Shown: positions 12,441-24,592 of the stretch, piece by piece
Position numbering within the stretch: position 1 is the first letter of the stretch
Layout of the letters: the number at the start of each line of letters is the position of its first letter
Assembly (NCBI GenBank): GCA_905182995.1
Contig: CAJJDP010000095.1
Location: 248,001-312,000 of the forward strand
Length of the DNA stretch: 64,000 nt
Direction: 5' to 3'
DNA from: Paramecium octaurelia
Taxonomy: Eukaryota > Ciliophora > Oligohymenophorea > Peniculida > Parameciidae
Notes under the pieces: generated by a model
Seen by the model: only the letters and a program-made list of their open reading frames with translations
Databases searched by the model: none
Told to the model about the DNA's origin: nothing
Program-made: the position numbers and the translations under genes

Positions 12441-14403
12441 TCAGATTTCTTAAAATAAAATATTAAAAGTAGATTTATTCCAGCCATTTTCTTTTGGATC
12501 AAAATACTCACCTGGACCAGGTTAGTTATCATCTTTTTTTTTATCATAATTAAATCTATTTTCCTAATTAATCATCACTAAATATATTACTTTAATATTA
12601 AAAGGAGGATGAGGATACTTTTTTTTCTAAAACAAGGACGAACTATTGTGCATTCTAATTTATTCATCCTCTTGTTCTTCCTCAACCTCATCTATTGGTT
12701 TCTTTTCTTTATGCATGAATCGAGGTATCGACGATCCAAAAGCTGGTTTATATATGGCCAAATCAGGATCTTCTTCCTTTTCAATTTTTGTCATTTGTTC
12801 TATCGTGTAATTTTTGACATCATATGCACCCGGAGCAGGGAAATGATCCTTAGAAACAGGTGCTGCATCTCCTCTTTTTGTTTTTGAAGTAAACACTGAT
12901 GCAATTGTTTTAACTTCCTTTTTGTGTTAATCATATGCTCCTGGGCCTGGCACTTCGTCTTCTTATGGTTTAAATCTCTATTAATTTGATCCAAAATTTC
13001 CAATTGGGGCTCTCTCTAATTTCTTTATCAATTTATCTTCTAACTAACTAGATGATAATAAGAATTACAGTTATTTTTGGGTTATATGCTTGTGGTCCTG
13101 GGCGTTTCTCTTAGCCTTTAGCTTCAAAACGTAAATTCGTGGATTGAAAAGGAGTTTGCTTTGAAGATATAGCCTCTTTTATGAAATCTTTTTCCAATTC
13201 ATAATCTCCAGGACCGACATAACAAGGCATTTTTTTCTCTTGAAATCTTCTACTTTTAGATCCAAAACAGTTTTTTCCCATCTTAGTTGTAGATTAAGAT
13301 TAAGTATTGGTTGAAATAGCTGATTGATTCGAGGTGTTTCCTAAATATTATCCAGGTCCTGGTGTGGTATCCTTTGAATACATAATAAAATGGCGTACAT
13401 CACAAAAAACATATTCATCATCTTCTATATAATTGGGTCCTTTCTTTTAGATCATATCTTTTTACTTATCAAAGAAGATTTTCATAAACTATTTTTACTT
13501 CTCTTCTTTAGTAGAATCAAACATTCTTTGAGATTTCGATTGGAAATTTCCAGATGGATTTAACTTATGCAATGGTACTACAGATGTGTTTGGATCATAG
13601 GTTCCAGGTCCAACCATAAGTTCTCTTTCCTTTGAGATAGTGGGTGCTAATCTTGGGGCCTTAGATTTGTGCCAAAAACTTCCTTTGTACTTATTTTATT
13701 CAAAGGCATCCTTCACATCATATTGACCTGGACCAACTGAATCTTATTTAAGACCTGTAAATTATGGGAATGGAAATTTGTTTACCTCCAAGTCATGAGC
13801 TAATCTCTTTAAAATAATAACTATTACTTCCTTTCTCCATGTATCCATATCCTTAATTTGATGAAGGTATAGATGGTATTGATTGATATTTATTCAATTT
13901 CATTATGGTTTCAATGTAATGTTGAGATGTATATTATTGTTGAATAACTTTAGTCCCACTATTGTTTGTATCATATGTTCCTGGACTGAAATCCCTTTAA
14001 AAATAAGCAAATACCCAGGTGAAAGCATTGTTTTAGGGTGATGGAATCGCTTAGTTTAGGATGCGAATACTGATTGAGGTTGAGGTTTCTCAACAACCTT
14101 TACATCAGATTAAGAGGATTGCAGCACTATGTTTTGTCTAAGATGAAAATTGATGAAGGAAATGTACCCTTGCACTTCATTAAAGATATTATAACTCCCA
14201 GGTCCAGGAGAATTATCTTATCTCAATTATTGAGTTCTTGTAACTTGTGTATCGAATGGAGCATTCCCCTATTTTATCCTGAACTATTCATGAGAAAGGT
14301 AACTACCGGGACCAACCTATTTCAGTTAAATCATTTTTACATTTGGAGGTGCTCCAGAAGGTTTATTCAGCATATTTCTTTCTGCTTAATATACAAAAGC
14401 CAT
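12441..14403 (-). CDS. SHIPPO/ODF3-like PGPG-repeat protein (617 aa)
   Basis: The chain carries recurring Pro-Gly-Pro-Gly-x-Tyr motifs, e.g. SPGPGSY, SPGPGTYD, VGPGQYD, VGPGTYD, TPGPGQY, VGPGDYE, VPGPGAYD, PAPGAYD and QPGPGEYF, separated by 30-60 residues. This is the hallmark of SHIPPO-1/ODF3 and related microtubule-associated proteins, several of which lie in axonemes. An axonemal or cortical microtubule role is inferred. Introns: 13986..14014, 13800..13827, 13044..13068 and 12564..12590; the first three are needed to keep the repeats in frame. The last is 27 nt and stopless, so its retention would add nine residues. It is divergent from the Deltex-like gene with only 46 bp between starts. 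Confidence 0.88.
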
Positions 14404-14449
14404 TTATATTAAATAACAATTCGAATATTTTATTATTATAATTCGCAAG

Positions 14450-15778
14450 ATGAAAAATGGGCAACAGATCTTGAAAGACGACATTAAAAGATTAGAATTG
14501 ATATATCAGAGAATGAATAGTTAGTCCATATGGAAAAACTTTAAAATTGAATCTCTTTTATAAGAAATAAACAATAGAATTTAAACTATCCTATAAATTA
14601 TAGAAAGTGATTATAAAAGAGAACAATAATCCTAGATTTTCAGGATTTAAGGCGTGAATGACATTAATAAGTAAATTTATGAAAATTTGGATTCAGATTT
14701 ATTGTACTCTTTCAAACTTGAGGATTTGAGCAAAGAACAGAAAGGTAACTAATTACAGGAATCTAGTAACAGATAAGCTGATGATTTTTAATATATAAAT
14801 AGACCATAAACTGAGAGGATATAGAAGAAAGCTGTATAATCTTTAAACCTTCAGAATTAAGACAAGAACAAATTTTCCATCGAGACTTTAGTAGATCAAC
14901 AACAGCAAAGGAAAGTTGTTCAAATTTGGTAGGTTAATGAATAAGACAATAATTAAAAACAGGTGTAGAAGAATTAGGAAATAGAATAATATACTTAAAC
15001 TCAAAAATAGAATAAGTAAATTTAATTTCCTGATTAATAACAAATGATTAATATTGCTTAAATTAATAATTCAAAAATATAGTAATAATAGTAATAGCAA
15101 CAGTAATAATAATAATAATAATAATAAAAACACAATAAATTACCTAACACATTCAAAATGAAAGAAAATATGAATAAATTTCAAATGACCATTATTCCTT
15201 AAGCTTCAGCAGGTGTTAACATCAACAAATGCCCCATTTGTTTAGAGGATTGTTTTTCTGCCCAAGATGAATATGTAATATCACTGAGTTGTTCTCATCA
15301 AATCCATTATAATTGTTTAGAACCCATGTTGAATCATGATCATCTTAAGTGCCCTATTTGTAATAAAATATTTGGTAAAATGATAGGAGATTAGCCAGAT
15401 GGAGAAATGAGTGTATAAAAAATTAAAAAATTGTGTTAAGGTTATAATTGTGACTCAATTAAAATTACATACAACTTTTGGCCAGGAAGGAGAAATGGGA
15501 AAGATTATCATGGAGAAATGAGAGTTGCTTATTTACCAGACAATTAGAAGGGATAATAGGTCTTAAATTTACTCAGAAAAGCCTTTGATTAAAAGTTAAC
15601 ATTTACAATAGGGACTTCACAAACAACAGGTTAGGATAATTGTATCATTTGGAATGGAATTCATCACAAAACTAGTTTAGATGGTGGCATATAAAGGCAT
15701 GGATATCCAGATGCTTAGTATTTGGATAGAGTCCTAGATGAGTTGAAGTCAAAAGGTATTGTTCCTAATTAAAATTGA
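14450..15778 (+). CDS. Deltex-type E3 ubiquitin ligase (RING + DTC domain, 442 aa)
   Basis: One intron-free frame. Residues 1-200 are helical and Gln-rich and end in a run of 16 Gln. A RING finger follows (about 261-305): CPICLEDC, then CSHQIHYNC, then CPIC. It is immediately joined to a Deltex C-terminal (DTC) domain to the end: DQPDGEM, MRVAYLPDNQKG, LTFTIGTS, NGIHHKTS, HGYPDAQYLDRVLDEL. The RING-DTC pair is the catalytic core of Deltex ligases, which in animals recruit E2~ubiquitin and bind NAD+/ADP-ribose through the DTC pocket. The N-terminal WWE domains of Notch-pathway Deltex are absent, so this is closer to the short DTX3/DTX3L/DTX4-core layout. Substrate unknown. Confidence 0.93.
15080..15127 (+). 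repeat. Polyglutamine tract written mainly with TAA/TAG
   Basis: Sixteen consecutive Gln codons inside the Deltex-like gene: a mixture of TAG, TAA, CAA and CAG for eight codons and then eight TAA in a row. In the standard code this would be a block of stops; here the frame continues into a conserved RING-DTC module. It is direct support for TAA/TAG as glutamine and a likely length-variable microsatellite. Confidence 0.9.
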
Positions 15779-16311
15779 TTTAAAAATTATTTAAATTTTA
15801 TAATTTAAAGAAATCTATGTCTTATTGTAACATTCTACTCTCATTAGAGAAATTAAATTAGGTATTTGATCTTATGAATTAAGATTATTCCCCATCATTT
15901 TCCAAAAAAGACAAATCAAAGACAAGAAGATGAAGTCATTGATTTGAAACAATATTTGTTTTTTTAATAATGATTGCACACTTAACTTTTATTTTATATA
16001 TTTTATATAAATCAAATAATGTATTCTGAATTTAATAGCTTATAATAATTAAAAATTAATAATGCCAATCTAATTTAATATTCATAAGACAAATTAACAC
16101 TGTTAATTTGATCTGTTCACCGAAGAAGTAATTCTTATTTATGAGGATATTATAAATATAAATATTATATTCATTTTTAATCATATATTACTCTTTTTTT
16201 GAAATAATAATTAAAAAAAAATAAAATTAAATTGATTTACAACCTAATTAATAAGCATAATAAATAAAATTGAAAAAAAGAATCAAATAAGAGAAAAATT
16301 AGATATTAATA
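15779..16311. other. AT-rich gap, nothing recognised
   Basis: About 530 bp between the Deltex-like stop and the next open ATG (16312). Short frames exist on both strands but none continues or shows a known motif. No RNA gene seen. Confidence 0.45.
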
Positions 16312-16439
16312 ATGAGTTAATTAAAATATATTTAGCTATAGAGTCAGAAATCATCTGGGTACATAAAATGGACCAATTTATGAATTGCAAAAAAATCTTT
16401 TTTAAAAATAAAGTAAATCATCTAAATCATGTTTAAATT

Positions 16440-17757
16440 TGTAAATCAACTTTCAGATTCTTTATTCAGTTACCTATAATGCCACAAAATGCTCAATATT
16501 TGATAAAACTACACTGCTAATATAGCTTCACATGGAATTTAATGATTAGAAGGTTATTGGAGACCAAAGATATATTCACAATTATATTAATGTTCAAAAA
16601 TATCAAATTCGTAAATAGGATGGTAGGTAGCAGATGAACTTTGCACTTTAGGTCACGGTTTGTGTAAGGAATGCAATAGCTCTAAAACAGAGGAGGACCC
16701 CATTTTTTAGAATTAATAGGATTCCTAATGTTATAATTTCCTCGAAAATACTATCCTAGGTTCTGCAAAAGTATCAAAATATTATTTTCATATTTTAGAA
16801 ATCGAAGACATTTTCGTTAAGATTTTTCTTCTGGATATTTTTAGTCATATTTACTTTTATTTCGAATTTTGGATACCATTATCTTTATTGATCAAATAGT
16901 AATGCTTCTTAATTCACTGCAACTAGTTTGTTTGTATTTATATCGAAGGTAACTCATTATATTAGAATTATTGAGATTGTATTTTTGATTTTAATATAAT
17001 TTGCTATAATTTTGATATGGTATTAGTCTTTAAAGGAAGATTCCAAAGCTACAATTTTTCAATACATTATTATATTTAACGCATCAAATTTCTCTGGATT
17101 GATCAAACCAAATGAATTAATGATGCTAGATTTGTCCAATCGTTTCAACAAGATATCAAAAATTAGATATATTAAGGAGATTTAACATAAATATTTGTCA
17201 TCAATTTTATTATGTTTATTTGTATTAAACTCTGTTATTAGTTTACCATTTACGCATATTTTAAAAAATATCAATTCCTTTTCATTACTTTCCACTTCAA
17301 GATATTAAAATCAATTCAACCTAATTCTAAAGATGCAATTTATCAGATTTCTCATTTTAAAAACGCAAATCTTAAAACTATCAAAAGCATAGGTTAAACT
17401 ATAACGATTCTATAAAAGAGATCCTTTAAACCGTACCTTCAAATTTATATCTCTCCTCATTAACCAGATAGCAATTCAATGCAGCTGGAATTAAAATCTT
17501 GTTTCCATAAGGTAATGATTAAGATGAAAAGTTATAAAAATTAAAATTTCATATTGATAATTTGCTACTTACATTCTTATCCGCTAATTAATTTATACTG
17601 TATATTTAATTTTGAAAAGTTTGTATTTCAATAATAAGTCCCTCAACTATTTAAATTTACGTTTTATATATTTGGCAAATTTGATTTTTATAATTAATTT
17701 AATGGATATCAATTACGAAATATTATCATTTTTTGGTTGTTGATTTTAATTTATTGA
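16440..17757 (+). pseudogene. Decayed GYWRP-type membrane protein region (frame-broken)
   Basis: Coding-like pieces occur in different frames. NAQYLIKLHCQYSFTWNL is followed one base out of phase by LEGYWRPKIYSQLYQC, and then DELCTLGHGLCKEC. GYWRP followed by Cys and then a GHxGxLCxxC-like block is, to my recollection, typical of large ciliate membrane proteins with EGF/TNFR-like Cys repeats. Downstream are hydrophobic stretches (e.g. IIEIVFLILIQFAIILIWY) and a basic segment, again needing frame changes. No set of normal 20-31 nt introns joins the pieces. I therefore call it a relic, though a real gene with unusual introns is possible. Confidence 0.5.
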
Positions 17758-17907
17758 TATCGAAGATAAAAATCTTAGAACCATCAATTGGATTTTTAAT
17801 AGTTTATGGGTTTTACGAAAATAAGTTGATTCGACACTTCATCTATCTACAATTTTTTAATTAAACTTTGGATTAAATCGCTATTTGAGATTCATCAAGT
17901 GCTAATT

Positions 17908-19629
17908 ATGCAGAAAGAAATCATTAAAATAATAAATACTCTAAGTCAAATTATTTAGAACATTTAGGGATTGTAAATAGAAGTGACAATTACTATTGAT
18001 ACATATTGTTATTGATTCAGGGTACTCAGAAATCTATTGCAAATTCAATACAAAAATTCCATTGATCTTCATAATAATTACTTTGAGAAGGAGCTGTAAT
18101 TTGAATAACAATTAGGGAAAGATAATAGCCAGGAAGAACAGGTTTCTTTTAGTAAAGGGAAAATTGATGAATTAGACAACTTCTTAAAAAAGAAGAATAT
18201 ACCAAATGGGATATACGTTAATAAATATAATGATAATTAAAATTAAATGGAGTACTTAACTAATGAAAAACTCCTTAAATAATAACAATCAGCTCTATTT
18301 TCTATCAACAACTCTCGTTCCAATAGTGTATCTCGATTCCCAATTCCTAGTTCAAGAGCGACTCACGATCCTGTTCAACCTCTCCGATCAGCTGATTTAT
18401 TCAATAGATTAGAAGACATACTAAAATAAAAGTAGATGAGTACAACTACAAGAAAGAGATAAAAACAAATTTCATGCATTTTAAATTCATAAGCAACTCA
18501 CGAAGCAAAAAAACATTATATCGAAAATAGTTGTTACAAATCTCCCAATAGAATACAGGAGGTACCATCCACATCTGGGTTTCTGAATGTTGTATGTTTC
18601 ATTGTAACCCTTATTTTAGTATAATGTCGAGCCTAGAAGTAGAAAGCAAACATAGCCAGCCTACATTGGTTCTCCTTTGTTAAACTAATAAAATTAAAGT
18701 GCCAAAAAGAAAAATGTGATTCAAACTTAATTTCAAGAGAGCTACCTTCAAAATCGAAAAAAAAAGGAGAGCTTGAAAAAATTTTAGGATGAGTTTAACA
18801 ATATGCAGGAGAAAATCAAAATTAGAAATCATGTATGTAATTATTTTAATTATTCAAAAAGTCTATTTTAAATGAACAACCAGAAAATGGTGGACGAGTT
18901 GATAAGCAAGAATTGAAAGAGAATAAGATGGAGATCAATATTAGTGCAATTTTAAATAAAGAAAATAATAATAACACGATTAATAAATTGAATCAATAAT
19001 TGCAATTGTAAAATAATCACCTTTAAGAGCAATTATTATTTGAAAAAAATCAAAATTCTAAGTTAAATTTACTGATCAATAATCTAAATGATTAAATCGC
19101 TATCCTTAATAAGTATAATTAATTTTAACGGTATTATAGACAATTAAATCAGTAAAGTCAATAATCGAATGAAGATTAAGCAAATAGGGATACTTAAATT
19201 GCATAATTAAAATAGTAGATTTAACAATTAGAATCAAATTTACAGTAGAAGGACAATGAAATCCATAATTACAAATAGCAAATACTAGATTTTAATAATG
19301 TGTATAAGGAGATGCAAGAATTAGAGAATCTCTGTTAGTAGATGTCATATTTAAGTATGCAAACTTCTTAATAAAATTTATTAATTCTTGAAATTAAAGA
19401 GTTGCTTCAAATTCAGTTTAATATTATTGAGAAAGTAACAAATCATAAAGATTTTCCGATAGAGCAGCTGCTAATTTAGAATAAAAAGAAAAGACCTTAG
19501 ATACCAAAATAAGTTGATTATTAAGAATTAAGTCAGGAAACAACTAGAATAATGGAAAATTTAGTTAAATAAATAAAGTCTTCTGTAGATTAGTTAACCG
19601 AAAGATTTATACATGACTTGCTTATTTGA
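17908..19629 (+). CDS. Coiled-coil protein, 5' end uncertain (~538 aa)
   Basis: From about 18020 to TGA 19627-19629 the frame is convincing: a basic Ser/Pro-rich middle (SRSNSVSRFPIPSSR) and then a long Gln/Asn/Leu/Lys coiled coil. Introns at 18592..18619 (28 nt) and 18833..18861 (29 nt) are clear. The 5' end is not. ATG 17908 is in frame only if a 48-nt intron (17973..18020) is removed, which is long for this genome. Alternatively a 38-nt intron joins the upstream basic segment, making this the cytoplasmic tail of the membrane-protein region at 16.4-17.9 kb. No functional motif beyond the coil. Confidence 0.6.
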
Positions 19630-19668
19630 GATAATATTATATATATATATATAGTAAATAAATTAAAG

Positions 19669-20909
19669 ATGGGAAATGTATTTTGCTATGAACGAGTATT
19701 ATATATATAAATGAAAAGGACGATGACAATATTCAGTGGAAATAGCAACTTGAAAGCACTTGCTAAGTAATGAAGAAGCAAATGTGTTGGGCTGAGCCTA
19801 TTTTAATTTAGCTTAAAGATCTAAGGGTATCTAACAAGTATTAGAAATAACTACATTCCTTTGCTTAGAGTTATGATGAGTCATCACTTTCAGAGATTTA
19901 GAAATCTTTTAGATCTAGAGAATCTTCGAAGGATAACAGAAACATACAAACAATAATCAAACGAACAGGATTTACAGAAGACGATCTAGTTGAGAATTTT
20001 ATTAAACCAAGCAGAGCATCATTTAATTTAAGTATTCAATCAATAACACCCTCTTATATTTACCATGAGAAAACATCTAATGTAGGGATGGGAGGATCTT
20101 AGGTGAATTTTGAGGATTAGATGTGTTTTTTTGTGCAAATTACAGATAAAATAAAGGAACACTTTGATCAACCTAATGAGTTAGGCATTATGATAATCCA
20201 TTTCAGACATTCTTTAAATTAATAACACTAAAATCGTTCATTTCAATACTTACACGAACAATTGACATTATTTTGTAGAACTCTTTATGAGACTATCGTC
20301 ATCTATTACGACATGATAAGCATAAAGAAGAAGTATCAAGTTCACGCAGTTTTGTTGAATGAAGAGACAATGCTAAACTTCATAGTCAATTATGTAATGT
20401 CAAACGAAGGGATATATCAAGTTTTACACAATTCCTTGCTAAAGGAAATGGGGGAAATTTAAAAATAGACTGAACAATGTATGAAACAAAATAAAAACAT
20501 AACTGTTGAAGACATGGAAATTCCCAAGGACTTTCAATTGAAATCATAAGCAAATCCGTATGGGAAAGCCATACAAACCTTGTAGAAATTGAGTAAAAAA
20601 TATGGTCCATCGTCGAAAGTGAAGGTGATAATCAACTTTTCATAACAAATTCAATAACATGCTAGAGAGGGTAATGAGAATAGAGGAACTAGTTTGCTTA
20701 TGCAGGCTGATGATCTTTTACCTATTATCAAATACATTTTGATAAAATCTTAAATGTATGATATTGATGTTCATCTTACTTACATAGAGAAATTGATTAC
20801 CAATGGAATGCTCAATTCAACGAGTGGTTACTATGTGGTGACATTGCAAGCAGCTTTAACTTCCTTGAGAAGTAATTTAAATTAATAATAATTTAATTAA
20901 TAAAAATGA
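19669..20909 (+). CDS. VPS9-domain protein, putative Rab5-type GEF (405 aa)
   Basis: One 23-nt intron (19696..19718). The C-terminal part (about 337-393) matches the VPS9 core: QADDLLPIIKYILIKS, then a conserved helix with LTYIEKLI, then GYYVVTLQAAL. VPS9 domains catalyse nucleotide exchange on Rab5/Rab21-type GTPases, and the acidic pair in ADDLLP is the conserved catalytic/contact region. The N-terminal half is Ser-rich with no domain I can name. The chain ends in low-complexity NLNQQQFNQQK, and the TGA overlaps the ATG of the next ORF (ATGA, 20906-20909). The true C-terminus may therefore be spliced differently. Confidence 0.85.
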
Positions 20910-21175
20910 ATATTGTATAATAATATCGAGCAATTATTTATGATCTTCTCAATGTAATATAAGAATAGCAAAACCCTATTTTAGATAATGACATAAAAAA
21001 GATTAAAGAACGATTCCATTAGTTAGAATTATAAAATCGTCCAAGAAAAATGACAGAGAACAAACAACTCACAAGGTTATACTCTATACCATAAAAGCCA
21101 AAAATAATGTAAAACAACTAAATCAGAGCTTAATCAACTGCATATCATTAACGATTTATATCATTGAATACTTGA
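20906..21175 (+). CDS. Small 89-residue ORF overlapping the VPS9 stop
   Basis: ATG 20906 to TGA 21173-21175, intron-free. The chain is basic and helical in its first half (IIYDLLNVIQEQQNPIL) and Gln/Arg-rich later. It looks more coding-like than the low-complexity end of the VPS9 gene. The ATG sits in an ATGA overlap with the VPS9 TGA, odd for a nuclear gene. Either this is a separate small gene, or it is the real last exon of the VPS9 gene through a 59-nt intron from 20872ff to the GAG before 20931, which would also keep frame. I cannot decide. Confidence 0.45.
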
Positions 21176-21187
21176 TTTATAATTATT

Positions 21188-22723
21188 ATGTAATAAACTT
21201 ATAATCCCGATGAAAGAATGCATATTGAGTTATTTTTGGCAGCAAGACAATTGCCCAATCTTGAATTCTTTTCGAAGAGTGATCCTTATCTAGAACTCTA
21301 TTATTCATTGGCTGGACAACAGGAGCAATTTCTGGGCAGAACAGAAACCGCTGATTGTAATTTAGATCCCAATTGGGAAAAGACATTTGATGTTGAATAT
21401 TGGCCAGACTTGACTTAGATGTTAAGATTCTAAATCTTTGATCAAGACAGAATGGGCAGAGAATTTATGGGAGAAACATAGGTAACCATAAAGGACATTT
21501 TGTAATACAAAAATTCATTAATTTAACTATAAATCAAGAGATATGACAAAGCAGCAGGGTCTTTAATTTGCAAGGCAGTGCTTTTTAAGGAATCCAATCA
21601 TTCTGTATAATGGCAATTTTGTGGGATTAATCTTAAAAACATGGATGGCATATTTGGTAAGACAGATCCATTCTTAAAGTTTTATTTGTTTTCAGAAGGA
21701 GTATGGTGTCAAATTCATTAAACAGAATACATTAAAGATGATCTCAATCCTAAATGGAAGGAATTTGAAGTTTCCCTTTAAAGATTATGTTTCAATGATG
21801 AAAATAAAAAATTCAAAATAGAATGCTTAGATAGACATGAGAAAGGCAAGAATAATTAGATTGTAGGTTCATTTGAAACTACCATTGATGAAATTTTTAA
21901 TAAAAATGTGGATTCATTTTAGTTAATCTAACCGAAAGGAGGATCTGCTGGTACAATTAAAATTCTAAATAAAAAAAGAATATATAGAGCTAACTTTGAT
22001 GATTACATCAAATAAGGCACTAAATTTAATGTAATTATTGGAATTGATTACTCCTCCAACAATGGTGTACCTTCTTTTCCAGATTCATTGCATACCTACA
22101 TTGAAAAGAATAACATTTATTTAAAAGCATTAAATGACATCGCTAAAGTAGTAGAAATCTACGACATTAAGAAATTGATTGCTTTGTATGGAATTGGAGC
22201 TGAACCTCACTTTTCTAATTATAATTGCAATAGTTATTAAACACTCTTCCCATTGACTGGAGATTTCTAAAATCCTTAAGTAATTGGATGTCAAGAAGCT
22301 GTCAATGCTTATCAGAGTAAACTTCGAGACATTGTTGTTAAAGGAGATCTCCAACTTGAAGATTTCATTAAGTATGTGTAGACTGTAGCTGAACATAATG
22401 CAGGGAAGCTAATTTATACAATAGCTGTAATTATAGGATAGGAATAAATTACAGATTTATAAGTGGTGTAGAATTTAATTTTAAGTGGTACAGAATATTT
22501 GTATAAATTAGGTTAAAAATTACCTTATTCTTTGATGTATGTTGGAGTTGGAGAAGATGAATTTAAGGACATTAAATAAATCAATGATCTTATAAACTAA
22601 TAAAATCCACCGATTAGAAATAACTTCACTTTTTATTAGTATTAAAAAGAACTTCCATCCAGTCTACTTAAAAAGCATTTATTGAATGATTTGCCAAAAC
22701 AAGTTGTTTCATATCATTAATGA
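21188..22723 (+). CDS. Copine (two C2 domains + von Willebrand A domain, 511 aa)
   Basis: Intron-free frame from ATG 21188 to TGA 22721-22723. The first C2 domain (about 10-125) has KSDPYLELY and NPNW-like DPNWEKTF. The second (about 140-265) has KTDPFLKFY and LNPKWKEFEV. Both keep the Ca-loop Asp pattern. The copine A domain follows (about 285-495): FNVIIGIDYSSNNG carries a MIDAS-like D-x-S-x-N, then LYGIGAEPHFSNY and LPYSLMYVGVGEDEF. Copines bind membrane phospholipids in a Ca-dependent way through the C2 pair and recruit partners through the A domain. Length matches the usual ~500-550 residues. Only 12 bp separate its ATG from the upstream small ORF. Confidence 0.95.
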
Positions 22724-22773
22724 TTAAATTGTAAGTATAATATTATATCAAATATATAAAACAAATTACATTT

Positions 22774-24163
22774 TCATTCTTTTATTCCAACTTACTTCAA
22801 TTTTTTAGCTTTTATTCTTGCTAACTTCTCATCCAAGTAAAATAAATAAGGTATATAACAAACACAACAAATGAGGACTGCAAAACCCAATAAAGATGCC
22901 GATCTTTGAAATCCATACCATTTTGTTAGATAACCTCCCAGAATCGGACCAAACAGTTCTCCTCCTGCAAGACTGGCATTAAAACTACTATAGATTCAAT
23001 GAATATACATAGCAGATGCAATATTTGCACATTGGGTAGGATACTTAGCATAATCCTTAATAAGTATTTGGTTGATTTAAGGCAATGTAAGAACATATGG
23101 GAAACCCGCAGTGAATCCTACAGTTGACCATGCTAGTATTGTATACAATAATCTTGGATTTAAGTTGGTGAAACTATAATCAGGACCCATATAAAATTGT
23201 AATAATCCACTGATTACTAAGCCAAAGTACATGAAAAATTTTTTATGAGATTTTATCCTAGAAATGAAGAAGGTGGAAGCTCCAAATGTAGCTGCATTTA
23301 TAGATATCCAATAACCTGAATATTCCTCTTAAATATCATATTACTCTAATAAATATATTGCTATTGTTGGGTTATAAAATGTCCATAAAGAAAGTGTTAA
23401 TGTGTTAGTAACAAAGGATATTACAACTGGGTAATTGCTAAGTAGTTTTAAATATGATATGCTAAAATCAGCATCAATAATTGATTCTTGATTTTATATT
23501 GATTAATGTAGAATGACAGATTAACTGAGATCGACTTCAGGAACATCCAAGCTCTTTGAAAAGATTATCAGAAGCATAGCTAACCCAAATGAGCAGAAAG
23601 CAAAGAAAAAGAAAGGCAAGATGAATCCTCCCAATTAATATAGAGCCGATCCCAATATAGGACCTGCTAAAAATCCAATAGATGTTGAGACTTCTGCTAT
23701 TGCTATCTTCTCCTCAATTTATTTTGGAAATAACTAAGGAATAAATGCATAAAACGGAGTCATAAACATGGATGCACCCTATTGATATTTTAATCAAATA
23801 GATACTATTCCACCAATTAATCTAGCCACAAAACTTCCTATTAGCACTATCCAATACGATTCAAAATAGTATAAAAAACCAAACATTAGTAAACCTAATC
23901 CTTATTAAGAAATTCCAATGACCATTATTTTTTATCTATTTTCCTATGATTAACATATTTCTTACGTGGGTGATAACTTTCCCTAGAATCAATGAAGAAA
24001 TAAATTGTCCCAAAGGATGTGCTGCAAATATGATCCCTATGATATCCTCAGAAATCTCCCTAGATTTAGCAAATTAAGGGTAAAACGGAGCAATTATTGA
24101 CATAGCAAGATTACAAACTACATTGCATGAAACCAATATAATGAATATTTGTGACTATTTCAT
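22774..24163 (-). CDS. Major facilitator superfamily transporter (439 aa)
   Basis: About a dozen hydrophobic helices, with a helix 2-3 loop resembling motif A (LILGKVITH then basic residues) after IGIIFAAHPLGQF, and GFLAGPILGSALYQLGG later. Charged loops alternate with membrane segments, and a long hydrophilic loop lies in the middle, as in MFS permeases. Introns: 23944..23965, 23779..23805 and 22988..23008; the last two remove in-frame TGAs. Layout recalls the 12-helix drug:H+ antiporter/vesicular-amine-like branch, but no substrate can be assigned. Its start faces the PDK1-like gene (divergent, ~430 bp). Confidence 0.88.
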
Positions 24164-24592
24164 TCAACCAATTTTAAATAATGCAAATTTAATCAAATAA
24201 ATATAAAGTGTTGTTTTTATCAACATAATATATATATATCAATAGTCTGCATTAAAATCCATATTATTTCAATGCAACAAAGCACAGATATTTACGAGAG
24301 TGCATTCTCATTCGATTGGAAGCAATTGAGATTTCAATATTGGGGGATTTTTCCTAAAAATAATTTATTTATTAATCCAAATTAAATTGTACATTTCTCA
24401 AGAAAAGAATTTTAGTTAATTCACAAATTATAATGCAAGTTAGATTATGGATAGTCTTGAAAAGCAAATATAAATATTTGTAAATGATTATATTTTTAAT
24501 AAATTCTAAATTATAATCTTGCAATGGAATCCTACTATTTTCGGGTTTATATTGATATTTGAATTGATTCTATATAATAATTTAATTTGTAT
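24164..24592. other. Divergent promoter region with a 62-codon ORF
   Basis: 430 bp between the MFS start and the PDK1-like ATG. It contains one plus-strand ciliate-code ORF (24272..24460, 62 codons) that has no recognisable motif and cannot be joined in frame to the kinase by a normal intron. I regard it as probably noncoding. Confidence 0.4.

Noticed and set aside
19640..19653. AT dinucleotide run as a regulatory element
   Set aside because: Short TA runs are everywhere in this AT-rich DNA and show no association with a particular gene boundary.
24272..24460. 62-codon ORF as an upstream exon of the PDK1-like gene
   Set aside because: No normal-length intron joins it in frame, and the kinase has its own ATG with an upstream in-frame TGA.
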